Source of the DNA: Parietichytrium sp. I65-24A
Taxonomy: Eukaryota; Sar; Bigyra; Thraustochytrida; Thraustochytriidae
Direction: 5' to 3'
Assembly: GCA_012862575.1 (NCBI GenBank)
Contig: BLSF01000002.1
Location: 744,001-808,000, forward strand
Length of the DNA stretch: 64,000 nucleotides
Below the pieces are notes generated by a model that had not been told where the DNA came from, made no database searches, and was given only the letters and a program-made list of their open reading frames with translations. A program made the translations under genes and the position numbers. Below are positions 51,747 through 59,567 of this stretch, piece by piece (position 1 is the stretch's first letter; every line of letters starts with the position of its first letter).

Positions 51747-53387
51747 TTAAACTTCGCTCATCCGTCTTTTAATAATGTCCAAGTCCCGCATGTCTCGGCG
51801 AACGATTTTCATTAGGCTATCGATTCCCTCCCTCTGTAGCTCCAAGAAATTGTATATCGCAGCTTGGTCCTGCTCGGCAAAACCAGCTCCACCAGACCGC
51901 AGGTCACCCAAGTTGGTCTTTGAGTTTTGATAGTCCTCCAGCTCCATCTGCGTCACAATGGAGGTCAGTTGCGCTCTGCACCCGCGAGGGTCGGCCAAAG
52001 CATTTCCCACACGATTCAAACGTTGCTCATACTCCACCTCCGAGTTGAGACGACCCCCTTTTAAGCGGGCACACTGAAGTCTTTCAAGCCGCCCTAAAGC
52101 TCTGATCAGGCGATGTTTGAGACGAATGTGCTCGTGCCTGCACCGCTCGATCTCCTCCTGAGGCTCGCTAATCTCCAAACGAAGCCAGAGTTGCCCGCTA
52201 TCTTCGTTTCCAGTTTCGTCTTTGCTTTCATCTTGCTCCGTTATTGTAGCGAGCTGAAGGTTGTTGGCGTTCTGGTCCTGATTACCCCCCGAGTTGCTGG
52301 CTCGAGCGGCTTTTCCTGGGGGCTGGGTGAGCATGTCAAGCTGCGAACGTACATAAACGGCCTGGAGCTCCACACGCGAATAAAGATTGTCGATACCAAT
52401 AAGAGGCGATGGCATCCAATTGATCGGATCTGGATTTTTGTCCTCTGCGCGCTGCCAGTCCCGCTCATCAATCCAAGGGTTGGCTTGCAGCATGAGGCGC
52501 TTCCTCTGTGCCTTGATATTGTCAATGTGCGAAAGAGCAACGGCGCCGCTGTGCACCAACAAGTCCGGTGCAATGCCGACCACCTCGTAAAGCATGGTTT
52601 GAAATTTGCAGCCCGGGCCAGGTTTGTAAGCGGCCTGCAGCTTCATAAGCTCGCGATACCACCAAGGCGCGACACTAGGAGTCTGGTGCGGCGCAACCAT
52701 AAGCTGCTGTTGTTGCTGCTGCTGGCCTTGCTGCGCTTGCCCACCGAATCCAAACTGGTTGTTGTTGCTAGTATTGTTGTTGCCGAATAAACCGCCCGAG
52801 CTCTGCTGGTTATTCGCGCTGCTTCCAAAGAGCCCACCACCGCTGTTTGGCTGCGAGGACCCGAAGAGGCCACCGCCTCCTCCAGTGTTTGCATTGGTCG
52901 TTGTGGAGCTGCCAAACAGCCCTCCTCCAGTGGTTGTTGACGATCCTCCGAACAAGCTGCCACCTTGTTGCTGTTGCGTGTTGTTGTTCCCTCCAAACAA
53001 GCCGCCGCCCGTGCTACCGGCATTTGATGACCCTCCAAAAAGCCCACCACCTGAACTGTTGTTGTTCGTGCTGCTCCCAAACAATCCACCGCCGCCAGAG
53101 GTGCTGTTCGAGCTATTCCCGAACAGAACCCCTCCCGAACTTGAGTTATTCTGGCCGCCGGAGTTACCTCCAAACAACCCGCCACCACTTGGGGCATTAT
53201 TATTCGTACTTGCTCCGAACAAACTTCCGCCGCTGGAAGAGCCACCATTATTGTTGTTGCCGAAAAGCCCACCCCCAGAGTTGCTAGTCGAGCTACCTCC
53301 GCCAAAAAGTCCTCCACCAGAACTCGAGCTAGCTTGTCCTCCTGAGCTGCTCCCAAACAGCCCACCGCCCCCTGACCCGCCAAACAT
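51747..53387 (-). CDS. NUP54: nucleoporin Nup54/Nup57, FG-repeat
   Basis: 546 residues from ATG 53387; the frame beyond it has only TTG. Residues 1 to about 235 are GLFG repeats in Gly/Ser/Asn spacers (more than fifteen GGLFG units), the disordered permeability barrier of the nuclear pore. The rest is the Nup54 helical core: ELMKLQAAYKPGPGCKFQT, PWIDERDWQRAEDKNPDP, NWMPSPLIGIDNLYSRV and a long C-terminal coiled coil for Nup62/Nup58 binding. The FG part is all GLFG rather than the mixed FG/PAFG of animal Nup54. Gln-rich runs mark the border. The gene is intronless despite strongly repetitive DNA (about 52690-53385). Confidence 0.93.
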   Translation of the reverse strand: MFGGSGGGGLFGSSSGGQASSSSGGGLFGGGSSTSNSGGGLFGNNNNGGSSSGGSLFGASTNNNAPSGGGLFGGNSGGQNNSSSGGVLFGNSSNSTSGGGGLFGSSTNNNSSGGGLFGGSSNAGSTGGGLFGGNNNTQQQQGGSLFGGSSTTTGGGLFGSSTTTNANTGGGGGLFGSSQPNSGGGLFGSSANNQQSSGGLFGNNNTSNNNQFGFGGQAQQGQQQQQQQLMVAPHQTPSVAPWWYRELMKLQAAYKPGPGCKFQTMLYEVVGIAPDLLVHSGAVALSHIDNIKAQRKRLMLQANPWIDERDWQRAEDKNPDPINWMPSPLIGIDNLYSRVELQAVYVRSQLDMLTQPPGKAARASNSGGNQDQNANNLQLATITEQDESKDETGNEDSGQLWLRLEISEPQEEIERCRHEHIRLKHRLIRALGRLERLQCARLKGGRLNSEVEYEQRLNRVGNALADPRGCRAQLTSIVTQMELEDYQNSKTNLGDLRSGGAGFAEQDQAAIYNFLELQREGIDSLMKIVRRDMRDLDIIKRRMSEV

Positions 53388-54091
53388 CTTGGACTCCGTC
53401 AAGATATGCTCCCTCTACTATGCTCCACTCACACGTGACAGATGCGAAACTTGTTGGTGGCTACACAATCAGATGACGGGTAATAAAGCGTTCCGCTACG
53501 CACGGACTACCTGCTGCTGCTGCTGCTTCTGCTCGCGCACTGAAGACGAGCTCTGTGAGGACTAGTGCGATGTACGCGAGTACCCCAACCTCTTGTGGTT
53601 GTGAATTGTTGGTTTGTTTATCAACACCTACTGTATTCGGTACGCACGCTCAGTACCAGTACCTCGTTGCCAAACTACTGTATCTTCTCTGTGCATGGCT
53701 AGTGTGGACTCTTATCGAGTAGTATGTGAATATTAATAGCACCGCCACCCTGTTACTGCTGTGTTACTGGATTTGAATCTGTCATTTTCAGTGAACACTG
53801 TTGTTGCAAGTTTTTCCATGTGCGAAATGTGCGTTCACTTGAGCAAAAATAAGTTCTAGTCGACGAGCCAGCGAGTCAACGACAGTGACGCGCAAAGGTA
53901 CTGATACTCCGTCGAGATTGGAGTGGGCGCTCTCGGAGACAAGGAGGACAGGGCGGCGTAGATATGATGTTTGTGGACAAGTGGACGTACCAAATTGGAA
54001 ATCGCTGCAGAGTGCCTTTAGATTGACGAGTTGAAATTTTTATGTTAGGAGCTCACAAAGTACGTTTGTTTCAGTTACGGGTTGTCAGAGT
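53388..54091. other. intergenic region
   Basis: Lies between the Nup54 start and the BADH 3' end. A CTGCTG run sits at about 53511-53530, and CGAGTAC occurs at 53577. No gene is seen. Confidence 0.6.
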
Positions 54092-55724
54092 TTAGAGCTT
54101 GGAGCAGTCGTACCAGCCCAGCGGGTCCTCAGCAACGTAACGAACGATCTGCTTTGGCTCGAGGAATTTTTTGAGCCCAAACTCGCCAAGATCGCGGCCA
54201 AATCCTGAAAGCTTGCGGCCGCCCCATGGGAGCTGGCAAAAGCATGGTTGAGAGCAGTTGTTCCAAACAATGCCAACCTCCAGAGCGTTGTTGACCTTTG
54301 CAAATCGAGGCATGTCTTTGGTAAAAACTGCTGCAGCAAGGCCATACTTGGAGCGGTTGGCGATCTCAATTGCCTCTTCTTCGGACTTGAAGGACATCAC
54401 GGAGAGGACTGGGGCGAAAATCTCCTCCTGCCAGCAGATATTGTTCTCGCTGTTGATCATGAGAATGTGAGGAGGCACGAAGTAGCCTTTCATCTGAGGT
54501 TTCTTGCCGTCCCCGAGAACGAGCTGCGCGCCCTGCTTCACGCCCTCCTCGATAAAGTTAAAGGCCTTGTCGCGCTGGCGACCACTGACCAAAGGGCCGA
54601 GTCTGCAGCCGTCTTTCATTGGGTCGCACATGTTGATGTTCTCTCCAAGGGTGCGAAGCTTGGCGATGAATTCATCCTTGATGGACTCCTCCACCAAAAG
54701 GCCTGAAGGGTTGGAGTCACTCTCGGTTAGTCAGTCTAATACCACGCATTATTTTATCTTTAAGAAGCGAGGACGAGACATGAAAACTTACGGCTGGTGG
54801 CAGAGCAAATTTGACCGTTGGTCCAGAAGCAGCCGAAGGCAACCCATTCTGCAGCCTTGTTCAGGTCACTGTCTGCAAACACGATTGCTGCGGATTTACC
54901 GCCAAGCTCAAGCCCAACTTGCTTAACTTGCGGAGCACACTTTTCTGCAACCTTCACTCCACTTGCGACGGAGCCTGTGAATGCGACAACGTCCACTTCG
55001 CGGTGGCCGCAAATCGCTGCACCGGTTTCCCCGGCGCCATTGAGGATGTTGAGCACACCTGCTGGGAGGTTGACCTTTTGACAAATCTTGGCGAGCTCCA
55101 CGGAAGTCATTGGTGTGAGCTCACTAGGCTTGAGAAGAGCGGTGCATCCGCTCGCAAGCGCAGGTCCGATCTTCCACATTGCCATGAGCAAAGGATAGTT
55201 GAATGGGATACTATTGCAGCCGTCGCTTGTCAGCAAACACGTGCGTCACCGAAGAAACCAAAGCAACTTGGAACTCGCAAAACTTACATCAAACCAGCCA
55301 CTCCTGCAGCGTCCTGACGAATGACACATTCATACTCAGTCATACCGACGTCCACTTTGACCTCTGGCTCCTCCTCGAGCTTGGTTGCAAGGCCTGCGTA
55401 GTACTCCAAGCATCCAGAGCAGTCATCCAAATCCCACTTGCTCTCGTCCAAAGGCTTGCCACAGTCCTTGGTTTCAATCTCGCTCAAGAAATCCTTCTGC
55501 TGCTTGAGCTCTTCTGCAATTGCAAGGAGGTACTTTGCGCGAGCCTTTCCACCAATGTTCTGCCATTCCTTCTGGGCCTTCTTCGCTGCTGCCACCGCCT
55601 TGTCCACGTCCTCTTCGCTGGCGCTCGCAAACTCCACAATCGTTTCCTCGGTAAAAGGGTTCACCACGGACAGCTGTGCCCCTGTGCCCTTGACGAGCTC
55701 GCCGTTGATGAATTGCATCGCCAT
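54092..55724 (-). CDS. BADH: betaine aldehyde dehydrogenase, peroxisomal signal SKL
   Basis: NAD-dependent aldehyde dehydrogenase (ALDH9/10 type), 488 residues. Three exons, 55724-55288, 55210-54792 and 54702-54092, are joined by 77- and 89-nt GTAAGT...AG introns; 1467 nt gives one clean frame. The general base is E247 in LELGGKSAA and the nucleophile is C281 in [23 protein letters not shown] is the usual ALDH cofactor-fold start, and AFTGSVASG holds the NAD pyrophosphate. It ends GWYDCSKL, and the terminal SKL is a peroxisome import signal shared with plant BADHs. The likely role is oxidation of betaine aldehyde or aminoaldehydes, giving glycine betaine or GABA-type products for osmoprotection or polyamine breakdown. 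Confidence 0.95.
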
Positions 55725-55732
55725 TCTTGCTT

Positions 55733-55733
55733 C

Positions 55734-55766
<33 letters not shown>

Positions 55767-55774
55767 CTCTCTCT
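55733..55774. repeat. (TC)n-(TATC)n microsatellite
   Basis: Begins 9 bp upstream of the BADH start codon. On the BADH sense strand it reads GA/GATA. Confidence 0.95.
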
Positions 55775-56209
55775 GCTCCTCTCGCGTGTGCCTGCAGAAT
55801 GAATGAATGCTCAGGCCAACTTGTCCAATCACAAATCATCCAAGTGCTAAGTGGAAGTGATCTGTTTTAGTGAAAGTGATCTGTTTTGGTTGTTTTGGAT
55901 CTCTTCCATTTTCATTCACTCGTTCTCCTTCATCAGGACGACTAGGCCAAAAGATATCCAGGAGCTAGCATCACCGAGGAGATACAGTCTAGCTAGGCCC
56001 ATCGATAGTAAGAACACTACAAACGGCGAGCACTCAAGGTAACCATGCGATTATGTAAAACAAAGATTAGAGAACGAACAAAGTGAACCCCGAGAGTTCG
56101 TCCTCCGAGGAACGCATTCTTTGTTTACAGAGACTATAGAGACTACAGAATACTACAGAGATCTACAGAGACATGATATAATTATATATGTATACATGAT
56201 GAACATGAT

Positions 56210-56226
56210 GAGAGAGAGAGAGAGAA
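56210..56226. repeat. (GA)n microsatellite
   Basis: GA dinucleotides about 100 bp before ATG 56328, purine on the sense strand of that gene. Confidence 0.9.
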
Positions 56227-56327
56227 GATGCGAGAAAAGTGAGATGTGAGAAGAGTTGCGAGAAGCAAACAGAACGGTTGTCAAAGAAGTCGAGCTTTGA
56301 CCGGAAGGGGCAAAAGGAGTCGCCAAG

Positions 56328-58391
56328 ATGTTAAAGCGTACCTACGTTATAGCGTTGTTTGCTCTTCTGTGTTGCGGGGCTTTCGGCACGGACCCTGATG
56401 GGACACCCGCCGTTGAGCGAGTTGAAACCGAGGTCGCGGAGCTGGAGAGCTGCTTGGCAAGTGGAGAGGGAAAGTGCGACGCCGAGAGCGCGAAAGTGGA
56501 AGATGTAGACTCTTCTTCTGATGAAGCCGCGAGAGATGAAGTAGACTCGGGTGATGTCAGCGTCTCCGATCTGCTAGACAAGGTCGTGGAGGAGATGCGA
56601 GTGACCAAGGAATTGATCACAGTTTATGAACGGCGGCTCGAAGCCTTGCAGTCGTTGAGAAGGTCCTTGGAAAACAGCGGCCGCTCGGCATCCGTTCCAG
56701 TGGATCGGATCAACAAGTTTGACTCGGTGAAGCTTAGCACGCCGAGCGAACAGCATAGTGCAGACTCCACATCGCCGTCGGGAACTGTTGAGACGCTTGA
56801 CAGGCCCACGGCTTTCTTCGATAGCTACTTTTCGCGGAAGGCGTCTTTTGCTCCCAATAGCGAAAAAGACGCTGCGCATGCTGTTCTTCATTTGCCAATC
56901 AAGTCTCGCACCGCCCGTCTGATTGCCATTAAAAAGGGCTACCCGGACAATTTGTCAATTCTCAGCCAGCTGAGAACGGACGGACGTATTCACTTTACGG
57001 ATATACACTCAGGCGCGCAGATAGGTTCCCGGCAGCTTGTCGACCCAGAGTCTTTTGGGAGCGTCAAGTCGATGTCTTTTACGGACATCGGGCAGCATAT
57101 GCTGTACGTTGTGAGTGACAGTGGAGTAGTTCAAAGGTTTAACATTAGCGTGGCATTTTACGGCCAGCGCGTTGCCGGGTTCAAAGCAGAGGTGAGGGAA
57201 GAAACTCGGCAAGACGGGGAGGAATTTGACGAGACAAAGCCTATCATATCAGTGGCTTTAGATCTTCAAGCGCAGACGAACATATGTCGCCCCACACCAA
57301 CAGTAGATGAAGAAGAGTCTGCGCCGAACCCGAACGAGAGCTCCGCATGCAAGGACGTCGGCCTGGTAGAGCTTATTACTCTGCGTAGATCCTCCGCGCT
57401 GGTCTCCTTTGCGGACGGGGTGCTTCGAGTGCACAAGCACGATTTTTCTTTGTGGTCTTTCTCCAACATGACCTCTCCTGTAACAGCCGTTGGAACCAAC
57501 AACAACCAACTCGCTTTCGCGGCCGGCGGAAAGGTCTTCCTTGCAGCCCCTTCGTCCGTGGGGAACCCACAAAAGACATGCGAGGCAGTGCGAGGAGCCG
57601 AAATTCGCAGCATTGCTTTTGACACTCTGTTGCCTTACCTTTTCTACGCTGGTGGGGTAGGGGAAGTTGCTGGTGAGGTTTTGGTGTACAATACCAAATC
57701 CAAGATTGCTTCTGGCTCAACAATGTGCCGTGTTGTATCGAAGCTTGCCGTCCAAAATGCAGTTTCCAAGTCTTCCTCGGCTCGACTCCCCGTTGCGGTT
57801 GCCACTGTTACCGGGTACGTTGTCGCCGGAATCGGAGACGCAGTGGCTATTTACAACGCGACGGGCAGAGCCCGGTCCACCCCAGAGTTCTTGTTCGCGA
57901 ATAAAGAACCGGGTAATACGGTCGAAACGTCGATGCCAGTTCTCAATTCCATCCGGCTTTCCGAGGAGCCGCGGACTACCAAGTTCCTCGTGCACAGTTG
58001 CTCCCCGGAAAGAGGACCATGCCATCTCTTCGCATCCCTCTTACCCTACGAGGAAGTGAAGCCAGAAGTGAACTGGGTCCGAGCTCCATTGATGATGGGT
58101 GCTGCAGTAGTCATATTTCTGTGGCAGTACTCCAAGGCGCGCAACAAGAACCAGCCAAGTGGCCGGGTGCCTGGCATGCCAGGAGGAAATATGGACGCTG
58201 AAATGTCTCGTCTCCTCCGGGAAATGCGCGCCAACGGTGTTGGGGGTCTGGGAGGGGCAGGTGGAGGAATGTCGGGATTTGATGGTTCGGGTTTTGGCAG
58301 CAACGGACGCGTGCCAGGCCGAATTCCGCGTCCCCCGCTACACGCCTCCGGTGCAAATTTTCCAATGGGTTTTGAGGATACCGAGGAATAA
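56328..58391 (+). CDS. type I membrane protein with a beta-propeller-like luminal domain
   Basis: 687 residues. ATG 56328 (GCCAAG ATG) opens a signal peptide (MLKRTYVIALFALLCCGAFG). An acidic coiled region (20-115) precedes a Ser-rich linker. About residues 160-570 consist of repeating four-strand patterns with FTDIGQHMLYVVSDSG, ALVSFADGVLRVHKHDF and VLVYNTKSK, as in a WD or PQQ-like propeller. One hydrophobic helix (APLMMGAAVVIFLW, about 585-598) follows, and a Gly/Met/Arg-rich cytosolic tail of 80 residues. The topology suits an ER or secretory-pathway membrane component. No named family is recognised. Confidence 0.8.
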   Translation: MLKRTYVIALFALLCCGAFGTDPDGTPAVERVETEVAELESCLASGEGKCDAESAKVEDVDSSSDEAARDEVDSGDVSVSDLLDKVVEEMRVTKELITVYERRLEALQSLRRSLENSGRSASVPVDRINKFDSVKLSTPSEQHSADSTSPSGTVETLDRPTAFFDSYFSRKASFAPNSEKDAAHAVLHLPIKSRTARLIAIKKGYPDNLSILSQLRTDGRIHFTDIHSGAQIGSRQLVDPESFGSVKSMSFTDIGQHMLYVVSDSGVVQRFNISVAFYGQRVAGFKAEVREETRQDGEEFDETKPIISVALDLQAQTNICRPTPTVDEEESAPNPNESSACKDVGLVELITLRRSSALVSFADGVLRVHKHDFSLWSFSNMTSPVTAVGTNNNQLAFAAGGKVFLAAPSSVGNPQKTCEAVRGAEIRSIAFDTLLPYLFYAGGVGEVAGEVLVYNTKSKIASGSTMCRVVSKLAVQNAVSKSSSARLPVAVATVTGYVVAGIGDAVAIYNATGRARSTPEFLFANKEPGNTVETSMPVLNSIRLSEEPRTTKFLVHSCSPERGPCHLFASLLPYEEVKPEVNWVRAPLMMGAAVVIFLWQYSKARNKNQPSGRVPGMPGGNMDAEMSRLLREMRANGVGGLGGAGGGMSGFDGSGFGSNGRVPGRIPRPPLHASGANFPMGFEDTEE

Positions 58392-59567
58392 GTTAACAGG
58401 GCTTGGAATCATTCGCGTTGCGTCTTTCGCCCACACTTTCTTTTTCCCTGCCAATAACGATGCTCAGATGGGCTCTAACACTGCCATCTTCTCGCTAATT
58501 TTCAACAAGACTCCAAAGGTGCCTGGCGTTCGCGCAGCTTGCGCTTACAAGTGCACCAGAAAATCATGATGATCAGAATTCACAGTCAGATCATGTTCAT
58601 TGCAAATTGGAATGCTCGACCCGCAGAGACAAAGGGCGCAGTACCGGTACCGGTACTAGTGCCGTACGGCGTACACTAGGAGTAGGTGTACTACATACCA
58701 TGGTACCGGTAGTACATTCACTGCAACTAATTAGTCAGGTGCGGCAATGAACATTAGAGCTAGAGGTAGCCTGTCCGATAGGACCACAGTTGGCGATAGA
58801 GTTAATGGCGGCATAGTCTTAGAGAACACCGTTTTCTTTTTCTTTGTTTTTTTTACCCTTCTTCTTCTTCGACTTTGAAAAAATAAACAAAAAGGAAGAA
58901 TCCATTTCAGTCTATCTTACCGCGTACTCACAGTCAGTACCCGCTCTCTGGGCATTGTGCGAGGACACTCCCGCGCGTGTGTGTGCGCGCACCTTCTTGC
59001 GCCCCCCTTCCTTCCCCCGCAGCTGGCTGCAGCTCTGGCCGTCCGAGTGGTGAAAGTTGCACGAGTCGGCCTTGGCCTCTGCAGTCGCAAATCCCGACCG
59101 CTGTTGCCATTCAGCCATCCCATTATCCGTCCATCCCATTATCCATCGGCTCCACGCTCTCGGAGGCTCGGCGGGAAACGGCGACGGGAGCTGGGCTAGG
59201 AGACATCGAGCGCGAAAAGTAGCTCGAGCGAAGGTGTGGTGCGGAAGCCTTTAGATTGGGCTGGGTTTTGGCTTCTGGCTTCAGCTCTGTCTCAGGAGTC
59301 GCAGTTTGGACTGTCGGAGAGAGGCGCAGAAAGAAAGAAAGAGAGAGAGAGTTGTTCCCGGAAGCAGGTAGGCAAGCAGGTGGGTTCGGGTGTGGGCAAG
59401 GGCTGTGTACAAGTTCAAAGGTGTAAAGGTGGAAGTGTACAGGAATCCAGGGTTAAGAAGAAAGCAGGTTTTGCAGAAGATTTGGGCCGCGAGTGTGGTT
59501 CGCGTTTGCTTCTTTTGGTTGATTTGGTCGACTTCGTTAGTTTACTTGGATTGGCTCATTTGGCGCG
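58392..59567. other. intergenic region with clustered TACCGG palindromes
   Basis: 58641-58715 holds three TACCGG copies within GTACC/GGTAC inverted repeats. A GAAAGAGAGA tract lies at 59330-59352. The long non-ATG frames here are not supported. Confidence 0.6.

Larger units (their letters stand above)
55725..56327. other. divergent promoter region
   Basis: Lies between BADH and the beta-propeller gene. It holds (TC)n/(TATC)n directly next to the BADH ATG, an AAGTGATCTGTTTT direct repeat (about 55854-55886), an ACTACAGA-type repeat (about 56130-56170) and (GA)n at 56210-56226. No gene is seen. Confidence 0.65.

Noticed and set aside
52759-53565. 268-residue plus-strand frame rich in PPNKPP units
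   Set aside because: Reverse complement of the Nup54 GLFG repeats; non-ATG start.
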